In this document: piece by piece, positions 22,962 to 34,968 of the stretch | Layout of the letters: every line of letters begins with the position of its first letter | How positions within the stretch are numbered: position 1 is the stretch's first letter | NCBI GenBank assembly: GCA_028023455.1 | Contig: JAQFVV010012495.1 | Coordinates: 4,508,104-4,572,103 of the forward strand | Length of the DNA stretch: 64,000 nucleotides | From: Epiperipatus broadwayi | Lineage: Eukaryota; Onychophora; Udeonychophora; Euonychophora; Peripatidae | Direction of reading: 5' to 3' | Program-made: the position numbers and the translations under genes | The notes under the pieces: model-generated | What the model saw: the letters and a program-made list of their open reading frames with translations, nothing else | The model's database searches: none | Told to the model about the DNA's origin: nothing

Positions 22962-23516
22962 AGATTGAGTGGAGATTTAATTATTTACCCTGGCAAGAAT
23001 AAGAAAAAGTTTACCTTACAGTAAAGCAGAGTTCACATAGTTTTCTGAAGAGTGTGTGCTTTTAATAAGTTCATATTTCAGCAGACTTCTCTTTATGATG
23101 GTGGCAAGTGTCAAGGCAAATTAGGAATATGGCTTATGTTAGAGTTTCATGGCATCATGAAAGAACAGCTTAGAGTCTAAGGTTCATCTTTATTTAAATT
23201 AGCAATGCGTATTGTTGTTTACAATATGTAGAGCAGTGTATTTTGACATTGTGAGGGCAACTTTTAAAAAGAACATAAATCTCAGAACTGCTAACAGTAT
23301 GAAGTTCAACAGGTTAATCAGAATGCATATTAGAAATAAAAAGCTCAACCAATCACTTTGACGGAGTATTTGCTTGGTCAACACTCTACAATAATCCATG
23401 AAATTTTTGGGGTTATTTATACCCACACTCAATTTTCCACGAAAACTTTCCTTGTTGTCGAATGCTACACCTTAGGGTAGGGCAAATCTCAATCTCCCGC
23501 TCAATCTAATTTAGGA
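22962..23516. repeat. Possible element with imperfect inverted ends
   Basis: ATTAGATTGAGTGGAGATTT at the left faces, in reverse complement, ATTAGATTGAGCGGGAGATT at the right. Nothing between them is recognised. Confidence 0.3.
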
Positions 23517-23879
23517 ATTCCAACCAGGGATTATTTTAAACTTAAACAACAACACAAAATTAAATCTCTGCTTTTAGAATTAAATTAGAAATGATTAAAA
23601 TAAGAGACAGGAATGTAATCAACACGTTTGCTTGTTTTTAATCAGTTTGATTAAAAAAAAGTAAAAACAAGTGGTAACAGAATACTATTTTGAAATCAAC
23701 TTTATATAATAAATAAAAAATATTTTGAACACAAAAGAGTGTGTGTGTTGATACACATACTCTTTTTAAATAATTTTGGAATGACTTTATAGATTTAAAT
23801 TTGATCAACTAAAAGTTAGTTTTATTTATTTATTTATTTTTTTGGTTTAAACGACGATTGATACAGACTGCTCTGTCAC

Positions 23880-24240
23880 AATATATATATATTCAAGTGT
23901 GCATGCTTTTGTTTGTTTCCTAATGAAATAATTTCTTTCTTTATAATTTAAAGCTGAGTGCATTTTTGGTGAAGTTCACTGTAGTCATAGCATAAAGAGC
24001 TATAGCTATGGTGAACTTCATAAAAGTGCACTCAACTATAGGTTATAAAGAAGAAAGAAACCATTCATTAAGGAGATGAACAAAGTATCCAAATTTGAAT
24101 TGCAAATACGAAGCAAAAAATCAATATTATATATATACAGTGACTAACTGCAGTGACAATTACAAAAAAATAGTATTTAAAGTTAGTTTTTGCAAAATTT
24201 AACATTATTCAGCCATCCATTTTCAGTGACATGGATGGTT
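23880..24240 (-). repeat. Palindromic repeat F with its flank G, uninterrupted copy
   Basis: The reverse complement of this stretch joins the sequence at 17800-17879 directly to that at 21413-21640. It therefore shows the state before insertion of the LTR-type element. It carries the same hairpin arms (GAAGAAAGAAACCA and partner). Confidence 0.7.
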
Positions 24241-24249
24241 GAAGAGTGG

Positions 24250-24490
24250 AGAAGATTGAAGCATGTCTGTTAAAGATCGAAGATTTGTTATCTTAAAATA
24301 TAAATGGAACACTGATTGTATATGTGCATAGGAGATGGTGATCTGGATGAAGTGATGAGTGCCGATTCAGCACAAAATACGCATATTGGAGATCATTTAT
24401 CTTTCTCACATGTATGTGGCCATGTGCATTGGTTGTATAAGATGGATTGGCTGTAGGGAGCTTGAAAGTCTGAGTTCAAATCCCTTATAA
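24250..24490 (+). mobile_element. Family C element (SINE-like)
   Basis: Inverse orientation to 21685-21905. Ends AGCTTGAAAGTCTGAGTTCA-AATCCCTT with the B-box-like core. Hammerhead-like motif at 24340-24394. Confidence 0.65.
24340..24394 (+). ncRNA. Family C hammerhead-like motif, core mutated
   Basis: Distal stem I is perfect (GATCT with AGATC). The core has lost C3 (GTGATGA) and G12 (CAAAA instead of GAAA region). Expected inactive. Confidence 0.4.
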
Positions 24491-25611
24491 TCATATTAAG
24501 TTTAGTATAAAAAATATTGATGTATTTAAATATTATATATATATTAGAATTAATATACACTGAAATTTAAGTATAATGAGAAAGATCATAATCTATCACC
24601 ATATTTAGAGGACTGTCACAAATCTGAAAGATTTGATTGATTAAGATATTCGTCAGGCATATTAAACAATGTATCACATATATTCCTATATGAATAGTAA
24701 GGCATTGGTTGGTTAAATATTGTACATATGTACAATCAATTGCTAAGTCATCCAAGTTCCAAAACCAAATTTAGTAAAAACAAGATGTATAAATAAAAAA
24801 GTCTTTTATTTCTGTGTGGATATTCATGTTTTACATCTATATTTAATTTGACAGAAGAGAATTTTCCCATGAAATGCATATGTAATGAAAAACAATATGA
24901 CATATTTGAAGAAGTGTATCCCGAATCTGAAAAAAATTGGGTAGTTACAGATATTTATCAAGGACAATTTACTATTATATATATGCAATTACAGCACATT
25001 ATATATGTGTGTGTAAACACTGATTTTGATCAAAGCTAGATTGGTTTATGAATGTAAATCCATGAAACCAGCCCATACTTACCAATACTAATAATGTTCA
25101 ATCTCTTGTCAAGATAACTTATTATTTGTATAAAAGGTTGTCCTGATAACAGATTTAAGATTTTTGGTAGGACTTCTTTCATTTGATTTATATATATTGA
25201 AATGAAAATGTCCATTTCAAGCAGGCTAATTTAAAGTTAAAATACCAAATTTAATGTTAGTAAGATAGTATAATCAATAGGTTATATTCTAGATTACCAT
25301 GAATATAATCCACATTTTAGAAATAGAGAATTTTATTTAAATTAAAAAAATATTGCCTTCAGTTTTTTAATTCAGGAAATAAGAAAAGTTTTATTTTCTT
25401 TGAATTAAGAGTTTAATATCTTAGTGAAATAAAAAATACCAGTGTAAATATTGTCTAAGCCGGAATTCAGTGCGGAACAGAGTGTTTTAAAAGAATATTT
25501 AGTAATAACACACAAATTGAAAACAGAGGTTAGTAGATTACTGAACAAATTACACAATATTTTGAGCGGTATTATTTTTTATACTTCTTCAGTTGTTGCT
25601 GGCCTGAACAG

Positions 25612-26781
25612 TGACGATCATCATCATCAACCATTATCAATCCACTGCAGGATGAAGGTCTCTCCAAGTTCAATCCATATTCTCTGATCTTTAGCTTCTC
25701 TTCTCCACATCACCCCTGCACACTTTCTTATTTCATCCATCTCACGTGTAATCTCTTTCTGGATCTTTTACAATCTCTTGAAATCCAGTTTAAAATGTCA
25801 ATTGTCCATCTATTATCATCTCTTATAGCAATATGTCCAGCCCAAAACATGACTTCAGTCTTTTAATTTTTTTCAATGAGGTCAGTAATACCTGTTTATT
25901 CTTTTACCTATATATTGCATTTTCGATCTCTTCTTGTTTACTCCCAACATGCACCTCTCCATACAAGCTGGATTTAAAAGTGGTTTTAGTACAGTAGATC
26001 ATATCCAGATATTGAGAGAAGTTATAAAAAGGACAAATGAATATGAGATGCCATTATGCTTTGGATTTGCAGATTATGAAAAGGCATTTGATTCTATAAA
26101 CATTTCTTCAGTGATTAAAGCATTGGATCATCAAGGTATAGATCCAGAATGTCATATTTTAAAGAATATTTATAAAAATGCAACAGCAACAATTAGATTA
26201 CATAATGATACTAGGAAAATCAACATTGAAAAGTGTGTAAGATAGAGTGACTCCATATCTCCAAAACTTTTTACAGCAGTGCTGCAACAGTATTTTGTGG
26301 ATTAAAATGGAAAGCTAAAGGAGTAAAAGTAAATGGAGATTATTTAAGTCATTTAGATTTTGCAGATGATGTAGTTATTTTTGCAAATAATGCTTTAGAG
26401 CTGCAGGAAATGTTGCAGGAGTTATCAGATGAAAGTAGGAAAATAGGACTGAAGATAAATTTTAAAAAGACTAAAGTAATATTTAATGGATTTTCTCAAA
26501 ATATAAAAATAAAGATTAATTACAATGAGTTAGAAGAAGTTAACAGTTATAAATACCTTGGTCAGATTACTAATACAGATGGAAACATAATGGATGAAAT
26601 TAATGATAGAATTAAACTTGGTTGGAATGCTTTTGGTAGAAATAACTTGATGCTAAAAAAAAATATGCTTATGTGTTTGAAAAGAAAGGTTTTTGATAGA
26701 TGTGTTTTACCAGTTCTTACTTATGGATCTGAGACTTGGACACTTAATAGAAGAGCAATACAGAGACTTCAGACCAGTGAC
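25612..26781 (-). mobile_element. RTE-type LINE with 5' inversion (twin priming)
   Basis: The 3' part (25612-25955) lies on the minus strand, from the region before ERCMLGV to the LQWIDNG-like end and TGATGATGATGATC tail. The upstream part (25964-26775) lies on the plus strand, from QAGFKSGFSTVDHIQILREV through FADYEKAFDSI, HLDFADDVVIFAN (catalytic FADD intact), DESRKIGLKINFKKTK to NRRAIQRLQT. The two parts abut in the element (RLQT / QRSMERC), so one insertion was flipped internally with almost no loss. It is flanked by CAGTGAC at 25609-25615 and 26775-26781. The segment has an in-frame stop after KCVR, so it is inactive. Confidence 0.85.
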
Positions 26782-27645
26782 AATACTAATATAGAATCTT
26801 ATGCCTTTGGATTTTTGATAATCCAATATTTCATAAATCTAAAGATGTATGTTCAACTTCTATGCTAGTATAATCAGTGGTCAGGCTAGTACACATGAAG
26901 AAAAATGGAGAATAATACTACCCAAAACATTGTGTAATCTACTGAGCTGTGTTGTCTATTTGTGTGTTATTACTAACAGTTGTTTGTATTTGAAAAGTTT
27001 AATTAAAGTTTAAAATTTTCAAAACATTCAACATTTAATAATTAGATGATGGAAATAATCCAACATATTATTACAGTTAGATCTATCAAATTTATGAAAT
27101 TTCAATTGGCAGTACCTTACATTGTGTTTTGATTAAACTTTCCTAAATAATACTTACATAAACAATGGTTTGTAGTATTTTGAAATGTTCCAAATAAGTT
27201 ATCATACAGAAATTTTAAACTTTACTTAATAATGGACCAAAGTATATATCTTTTAATAATAAGAATTAGCAATAATAAATGATTATTATTAAAGAATATA
27301 ATATCAAATATTCTTAATTAGTTCCAGTAAATGTTTTTAGCAGCTCAGGATGGAATTCATCTGAAGCTTTATGGACATTTTCAAAGGATAGGTCCAAGAG
27401 AATCCATTAGATTCTATCACTAACTAATCTACAAATTATAGAAGTATTTATCTAATAATTAATAAACAAATTGGAAACAAATGATTCATCATTTTCACTA
27501 ATTATATATTTTTTTTCATGCATCCCTGAAAAATTATTGAAGCATTATTCAACGATGCATATAACTGACATTAGCACTGTTTTAAACAATTTAAAATATT
27601 TTCATCTATTATTTTAAATCATATAGTTTTTAATTTTTTTTTTTT

Positions 27646-27747
27646 CATGTGTCATAGCATCAGCTGGGACGTGAACCCACAACCGTCTGCAACCAACTAT
27701 TTGCTTGCAAGGCAGTTGCGATGACCTCTCGGCTAACAACGCTTGAC
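27646..27747 (-). mobile_element. tRNA-derived SINE (type J) with A tail
   Basis: On the minus strand: GCGTTGTTAGCCGAGAGGTC (A box) and GGGTTCACGTCC (B box), ending in an A tail. Flanked by TAGTTTTTAA(A)TTTTTTTT at 27624 and 27748. Sits about 40 bp from the exon at 27790. Confidence 0.8.
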
Positions 27748-27789
27748 TAGTTTTTAAATTTTTTTTTCCAAATATTAAATAGTTCTTAC

Positions 27790-27984
27790 CTATGATTGTA
27801 ATCTGGTTTATATTTCCAGGAACTTCTTTTCTATTTAGGCTACTGGGCTGGTCATGTGGGCGATAGTAAACAAGGTAGCTGACAACATCTCCCTGTGCTT
27901 TATCCTTAGGAAGTTTATCCCACATAATATTCAAAGTAGTAGATGTATTACTAAATAATGTCACCTCTGGGGTTGCAATTGGTT
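27790..27984 (-). CDS. PRTG-like: Protogenin/IGDCC-like receptor, exon for N-terminal half of FN3 domain 2
   Basis: 65 codons, phase 1 at both ends, acceptor CTTTTAG and donor G|gtaaga. The peptide starts PIATPEVTLFSNTSTTLNI, has the conserved Trp in NIMWDKLPKDKAQGDVV and the SYLVYYRP strand C', and ends with NINQITII. This is a typical first half of an FN3 domain. The W-x-x-(I/L)P-x-x-x-x-x-G-x-V pattern resembles the second FN3 of vertebrate protogenin (from memory). A tRNA-derived SINE lies only about 40 bp beyond the donor side, in the intron. Confidence 0.9.
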
Positions 27985-28329
27985 CTAAAAGTAATTGCAG
28001 TAGATTAGCAATGAATATAATTATTAAATAACATTTTAGTTATGTATGTTATTTAGACAGAAGAATCCCTTTCATCCATATACTACAAATAGACAAAACT
28101 TCATACCAATTAAGAAATATTTTAAAAGAGTGTGTTACCTATTCTTTTAAAGGATTTATTGATGTGGAATTCTTTCTATTCATAACATATAGATAGAAAG
28201 GTAGTTTTCTTTCATCTAAATTATATATACCAATAAAATGTCATCTGATTCCATCATATAACTTTAACGTATATAGTGTTATTATAACAGCATAATTTTT
28301 GACTAATTCTATTCCTCTTACTGTAAGCT

Positions 28330-28640
28330 TTAGTAAGTAATAATAATCACAAGAAGATAGTGCTTATTAAATCCTTATCCTGTACTATCCTATCTAATAC
28401 CCCCAGACTAGATTCAAGCCTGTGGCTTTATCCGTGAGAAGCTTTGGATCTTGGAACAGTGCACCTTAGAATCTAATATACCCCCTTTCCAGCACTTAAC
28501 ATTTTCACCTCTATTATAGTATCCAAACTATCAGCCCAAACAAAAAAAAACATATAAATATTTGCTTGTGTAGTCATATAGATATAAAACCCATTCAGTT
28601 TTTATATATTCCGATGCTATTAGTTTTTAATGACTGAGGG
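28330..28640 (-). repeat. Diverged family A copy (minus strand)
   Basis: Reverse complement retains AGTCTGGGGGTATTAG, AAGCCACAGGCTT and the region facing TAGTCATATAGAT. The hammerhead boxes have decayed. Confidence 0.5.
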
Positions 28641-29357
28641 AATCTCTATTCTGTGTTCGCGATTTAGTATAAAAAAATAAAATATGTATTTCACTTTATA
28701 ATCAGGTAATCTATAGTTTTTTTCATTAAAAAATAATGAGAGATGTCTGAACAGATCAATATGCATTATAAATATTTACCAAATATTCTAATAAAAGTTG
28801 CATTAAAATGCAATCATTTTATTTTTGTTATGATAAAAAAATATGACACAAAAGTACACAAGATAAAATAAAAAACAATTATGAAAGTTAGTTTAAAGTG
28901 CCATCTAAGATATGCTAACTTAATAAAGTTTAATTAAATAAATAAATGGATTTATTATTTCAGAGTTAAGAAAGTTTAAGTCCTGGAAATTGCAGAACTG
29001 GAATTGATATGAGAACCTTTTATTCCTGATTTCGATTCTCAACCACTTCACTAAACCATAATTGATTTTTAGAATTAACATAAAAATATGTAATGATTAT
29101 TAATTCAATTAATGGGATCTAAAAGAAGCATATGATAAATTAATTTTATTATATCTTTCCCTATATGCTTTCTCCATATACATGCATAAGTTAAAAATAA
29201 ATTATAGGGTTAGAATTTGCAGAAGAGTGATCTTTTTTCTAATAATGTGGCGGGCTTAAATGCATTGCAATTGTTTTTACAAGATCAATGATTATTTGAC
29301 TAATCCAGATAAATCTAGTATGTTTATCTTCTGACTATATATATATAATTAAAACAA

Positions 29358-29906
29358 GTCATAGTGATCCACAAGCTTGAAACCAATTGGTTTGGAGATA
29401 GGGATTTACGAAGAGATTTTGAATTCTTTCTCTTTCGGCCCTTGTAAAATAAAGCTTGTTTAGAGCTATTGGTAGGCTCCATCTAGTGATCATAAAATGT
29501 AAGCTTAAAAGTTACAGAATTTATGACTTATTTTAATTATTATAAGTGTACCTTTGAAGGCTTTTGCGATGCTATATTGCAGAGGCTATTACTATATGGT
29601 GAAACTGAGCTGAATTCAAACCCATATAGCTATCTGGTTTGCAAGGTTGGATTTGAAGACATTTACGTGTCTGAAAAGTTTGTGCTTTCAAATTGATAGA
29701 AATGTGTTTTATAAGTGCTGACTTTTGAGTTAGTATTTTAGATCTAGTTTCTAGAGTCCCAGCGCTCCACTGAGGTGAGCCACAAGCTCGAAAGCAATTG
29801 GTCTGGAGATAGGGATTTATGATAGAGATTTTGAATTTTTTCTCTTTCAGCACTTGTAAAATAAAGCTTGTTTAGAGCTATTGGTAAACTCCATCTAGTG
29901 ATCATA
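29358..29906 (+). mobile_element. Family B element, partial tandem dimer (411-nt unit)
   Basis: GGAGATAGGGATTTA follows the hammerhead in both units; the predicted cleavage points after 29392 and 29803 are 411 bases apart. The first unit starts inside the ribozyme (stem II) and the second ends in CTCCATCTAGTGATCATA, as the first unit does at 29480-29500. The unit contains CTGAATTCAAACCCATATAG, similar to CTGAATTGAGTTCAGACCCA of family A, so the two families share a backbone. Confidence 0.65.
29757..29815 (+). ncRNA. Family B hammerhead-like motif
   Basis: Stem I: CTCCA pairs with TGGAG, then an internal loop, then TCCC with GGGA. Stem II: GAGC-CACAA-GCTC, perfect. GAAA box present. Stem III is degraded here (AGC-AATT-GGT), but ACC-AATT-GGT in the first unit (29379-29391) is a perfect hairpin. 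The first core box reads CTGAGGT, two changes from CTGANGA, so this copy is probably inactive. Confidence 0.45.
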
Positions 29907-30555
29907 TATATATATATATTTGCAAATATAATGATTTGATTTAATTAATCCATTTTTTAAAATAGAAATTACCTTTTGATCTACTTCCAAATGATTTTGT
30001 TATAATAATTTAAAGTAATATTTTTGAACACAAATATATGTGTTAAATAATTGTTCATGTTTTCTATTGTGCAAGGACAGGCAAAAACACATATGGAAAA
30101 AGATCAGTTGGTGGATAGTCCTGATCATTGTTGTATTATATATTGTTGTCAATGTTCAATAATATCTCAATTATTTTGGGTGGAGCCAATAAATATCCTT
30201 ATGAATAGCAAAATCTGGAAAAAATTGTTCATGCTAACACACACACACATATATATATATATATTATATGCAGAATGTTTAAAAAATGATATTCTTTCAC
30301 ATTCTCACGCCTATAAAAAAACTTTCTGGGTTTAAATTCATATAAGAACTTGAGTTTGGAATAAAAGAAGACCCATTTTACTTTAATAAAAAATGCCAAT
30401 GAAAAAGCTATTATAGGCATTTAGCCTCAGGGATAGTCAATTAGTACTAACTGATAGGTTCTTGGTAACATCAAAGGTTAAAACTTATCTCTGATTATAT
30501 GAATATAATCTCATTTCTATTCTTTATTATAATAATAATCCATGAAAATATTTAA

Positions 30556-30557
30556 TT

Positions 30558-30602
<45 letters not shown>
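30556..30602. repeat. (TA)n microsatellite
   Basis: Uninterrupted alternating A/T of about 45 bases at the edge of repeat I. Confidence 0.9.
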
Positions 30603-30605
<3 letters not shown>

Positions 30606-31105
30606 TGTCTTAGTGAAAAAGGAAAACAGATTCTCTTTCTAAACTGCCTAAAATGCCATCACTGTATCAACACATGTTATTTAATAACATAGTAACTGTC
30701 CAACACAAACCTTTTAAAGTGTTTGTATGTTTGATCATGACATAAAATATGACAGTGTGTTTCATATCTCAATCCATGATGGAACCAACATTAAATTTTG
30801 TTTTAAATTCAGTAAAACTGCTATTGATCTGTTTGGAATGATTTAAAGAATGTGTGGTAATTAAGACATGAATTCCTTTTATATAGTTTGCAAAATTTAA
30901 TGATAGCAAAAAGAATATTGAAAACAATCTGCAAAGGTAGTAAAATAATATTTTATATTGTAACTCATAATCCAGACAAACTAGAATCTTAAAACTTTTG
31001 TAATAAATAGCTTGATATATTGCACATGTGCTAATTAAAAATTGTCACTGCAAGCAGCACAAACAGAGAGCTAGCTAATCACATTTTCACTGGGACATAT
31101 ATATA
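30603..31105. repeat. Interspersed repeat I, copy 1
   Basis: Shares order and many blocks with 38900-39350 (CTCTTTC...GCCTGAA/GCCTAAA, GACAGTGTGTTTCAT, TCATAATCCAGACAAACTA-like, CACATTTTCACT end). No coding capacity or known element type recognised. Confidence 0.5.
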
Positions 31106-31730
31106 TATTGAATTAAATATTTTCATGAATTATTATAATAATGAATTGAAATAAGAAGATTATATCCATGTAACAGAGACAACTTTTTGCCTTTTGTTGT
31201 TGTCAGAAAACTTATCAATTATTACTAATTGACAATCTCCCTGAGGCTAAACAAATTTCTCCATTAAACTATAACAGCTCTTGTTTCTCACAGATTAAGC
31301 AAAGCTAAATTTTATTTGCTTTTTCCAATTTAATTGTTAGTTAATTAGCAAACAATTTTTAACACAACTTATAGATAACCAACTATAAAGCATTTTTAAA
31401 GAAAATACTAAATATATTGGATCTGTAATTATAAGCATCAACTCTATAATGACATAAAACTGAGATGCTTTAAAAGTAAAATTAAACTATTATTTATAAT
31501 ATTTGTCTAAATTGCATGTTGTTAGTAAAATATAATCTATTCAATTCATTCATGAGTCACTAAAATATTAGCACTCAAGACTGCGCCACAAATTTGGAAA
31601 GCTGTCTATACGTAAACTTCAAACAAATAGAGATTAAAAACTTGGGGTTTAAAGCAATGACTTCTTATTACTTACAACCTATCATGTATTTTTTTTTTAC
31701 AAAGTATATAATAACTCTTATGACATTTCA

Positions 31731-32385
31731 GTTTAATGGATTTTCTCAAAATATGAAAATAAAGATTGATTATGATGAGTTAGAAGTTAACAGTTATAAA
31801 TACCTTGGTCAGATTATTAATACAGATGAAAACATAATGGATGAATATAATCATAGAATTAAACTTGGTTGGAGTGCTTTTGGTAGAAATAACTTGATAC
31901 TAAAAGGAAATATGCCTATGTGTTTGAAAAGGAAGGTTTTTAACAAATGTGTTTTACCAGTTCTTACTTATGGATCTGAGACTTGGACAATTAATAGAAG
32001 AGCAATACAGATACTTCATATCACTCAAAGAAGTACAGAGAGATGCATGTTGGGAGTAACAAGAAGAGATTGAAAATGCAATGTATGGGTAAGAGAACAA
32101 ACAGGTGTTACTGACCTCATTAAAAGAGTTAAAAGATTGAAGTGGAGTTGGGCTGGACATATTGCTAGAAGAGATGATAATAGATGGGCAATTAAAATCT
32201 TAAACTGGATTCCAAGAGATTGTAAAAGACCCAGAAAGAGACCACATGTGAGATGGATGGATGAAATAAGAAAATGTGCAGGGGTGATGTGGAGTAGAGA
32301 AGCTAAATATCAGAGAAGATGGATTGAACTTGGAGAGACCATCCTGCAGTGGATTGATAATGGTTGATGATGATGATGATATATA
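31731..32385 (+). mobile_element. RTE-type LINE 3' end, 5'-truncated
   Basis: Begins in FNGFSQNMKIKIDYDELEVN and runs through GWSAFGRNNLILKGNMP, TQRSTERCMLGVTRRD-stop, KCNVWVREQTGVTDLIKRVK, SWAGHIARRDDNRW to LQWIDNG-stop, with one in-frame stop. The end is (TGA)n, the RTE-type tail. Same family as 8070-9890 and 25612-26781. Confidence 0.9.
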
Positions 32386-32399
32386 TGTAATTGTTAAAG

Positions 32400-32545
32400 A
32401 CATATAAAGAGCCCACAAATGAGATGGACATAACAAATAAAAAAGTTTGATAGGATGATATAAAGAAGCTATGAATTAGAGAAACTGATTTAAACTTGGA
32501 GAGATTTTCATCTTGCAGTGGAATAAAAATTGATTGAAAAGATTA
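32400..32545 (+). mobile_element. Older RTE 3' end next to the previous one
   Basis: Degraded second copy of the last part of the same element: AAACTTGGAGAGATTTTCAT and CTTGCAGTGGAATAAAAATTG correspond to the ELGE...LQWIDNG end. It lies directly downstream of the younger copy. Confidence 0.6.
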
Positions 32546-34752
32546 TGAAAATGATTATTTGGTTCACTGATTATTTAAATTTTTTTATTCAATTTGCATT
32601 AAAAAGATTATTAATTTTATGAGGTATTATCACCACAAATATGTATACAAATATGAAATACAAATATATGCATATGGATACATACACAAAGATAACACTT
32701 CTGCATTTATTGGTTCCACATTTTCTTCCAGCATAGTTATACAAATGTAATTCTAATAATTTTAATGAGCCTGTAAATAACTTACTGCTTATGGAATGTG
32801 TAACACTAATAATATAAACACATTCATAAAACAAACACATCCAAAAAATATTAGTGTATAAACAGTTACTTTTTTTTTTCTGACAAATAATTTGGCACCG
32901 ATATAATAAAAGGTAAGTGATATTTGAAAGTTCATTTAAATGATTATTTGAGAATCTGGGTTGTGGATTTGATAACTAAATTGGCATTGATATAAGAAAT
33001 GGTGATGTTTAGAAGTTAAAAAGGTGACCTTATTTGCAAATTCATTTAAATGATTCGTTAGGATCTAGTTTTTGAATTATCATAGTAATGTTTTTGGACT
33101 TGGTTGCTTTGTAAATAGTTGTAAATGTAGTACTATGTATCATGAACATCTATATAAGTGTCCATATAAGTAGATATATGATTTAATGAACATGATTCAT
33201 TTGCCAACTGCAGTTCTGAAGAAGGATGCTAAAAAAGTCAAAACTATAAAAAGAAGCAGTAACAATAACATTGTTGATTTAAAAGCGTTAAGAAATACTA
33301 TATTTTATATCATATACTTGAGTTACAAAATTTAAAAACAAAGTTAAGTTATTACAATGTAATGTTTTGTATATAATAGTTCAAACAGCTTGATCATCAG
33401 GAGTGACCATTGGTCTCTAAGAAGCCAGAATTTGAGGTAAAATTTGACAAGTTCTACATATATAAATTTAACGGACCTTAAAAAGTGTTACAAGAAAATT
33501 TCATGTACAGTTTAGAACTCATATATATATATATTAAAAGTCGAGGGAAATTGTAAAAGTTTCAATTATTTGAGAAGTTAATTGAATCCTTATATTATTT
33601 AAAAAACAACAATTTAGTTAGTGGAAAGCTTTTTAAAAAGTGCAAATAAATTCATTCTAATATTAAAGTTATGCCAAAACAGCATCAATATTTTAAAAAA
33701 TCAAACAGAATTTAACTTTTAAAGTACTAATTAAACAAAAACAACCACCACATCAATATCTTTGCTACATTCCATATTCAAACAACATATTCGATCAACT
33801 AAAATTACTGGAAGCTTAAAATCTTCCTCACAAAACTGAAAAATTATTAATAATTTCAATCTTCTTTTCAATGCACAAATAGATTATACAATTGAATTCT
33901 GATATCCAAAACCCAAATACTTTAATTTCCTCAGGAGGATTAATTGAAAAATTTTATCAGTCAATAGATTCTTATCTGAAAAAATGTTTCCTACAAAGAT
34001 AGACCCAATTTGTGCACTTTGCCACACAAAAAAAAGAAACTATCCAACACTTCCTCTGTAAATCTCCATTACTTCAAATATACCAAATTCTCAATACAGC
34101 TACTGCTAAGTCTATCAGTTTCACTCATCATTATCATTAACTCGCATAAAGATTGGATTCTTACCCAGAATTAAAACAACTATTTTTATCCTATTTACTC
34201 TTTAGTTTCTTAAATGCTATTTCAATTTCAACCCAACTTTTAAAAAACTGCATTCATTTTTTCTACAATAAATTATAATTAAATCAAAGTCTTGTATCTC
34301 CATGTATATATGCAGCCACATGGAGCTTACTAACCTTACTTATATAATTGTGACCACTTGACATTAAAATTAGTATTTGGTATCCTATACTTAATACCCT
34401 ATGCTTATCATTAACTATACAGATTACTCATTTAAAAATAAATATGTAACAAATTAACCATTTTAATATAAAGCCACAAAACTCACTTTAAATTTAGAAT
34501 CACATTTAATGACCTGATTAAATCTTCCCTACTTGTTTATGATTCCTTTTAAAACTGATTTTTTAATAACATATAAATTGTATATACATAGATACCATTA
34601 ACCATCATTATGATATCTAAAGTATAACATGTGTATATGTAATACGTCTTATACACCAAAACTTATATAAATCATGCAGCTTATACTTCATCAATAAAGA
34701 TTATGACAAAAGGAAAATATGTTTATATAACATTTACTTCTTTAATTATAAA

Positions 34753-34968
34753 TTTATTTATGTAAGTAATATTTACTAAGGCTGTAAACCTCAGGAATAT
34801 GCGCATGAAAATGTGAAGATAGGGACCTCTACAGGTCTTTTTTTTCTTTTTTATTATGGGGTTCCCCTCTTTTCTTCCAAGGTGTAAGCTTGTGGTTAAG
34901 ACCTGTAGATGTCCCTACCTTCACATTTTCACGTGCATATTCCTGAGGTTTACAGCCTTAGTAAATAT
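34753..34968. mobile_element. Family D fold-back element with 15-bp target duplication
   Basis: Flanked by TTCTTTAATTATAAA at 34738-34752 and 34969-34983. Inverted ends GTAATATTTACTAAGGCTGT and GCCTTAGTAAATAT, with long inner inverted arms (AGGGACCTCTACAGGTCTT and AAGACCTGTAGATGTCCCT). Confidence 0.8.

Larger units (their letters stand above)
16326..27789 (-). other. Intron of the receptor gene, repeat-filled
   Basis: Contains a family D fold-back, the 3.5-kb element with direct terminal repeats, palindromic repeats F/G, two family C elements, an inverted RTE LINE and a SINE. The stretches 22000-22950, 24500-25600 and 26880-27600 show no gene or nameable element. Confidence 0.6.

Noticed and set aside
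30556-30602. AT and GT runs (also 15280-15315, 21650-21684) and G runs (1767, 37657) as signals
   Set aside because: Ordinary microsatellites and homopolymers.
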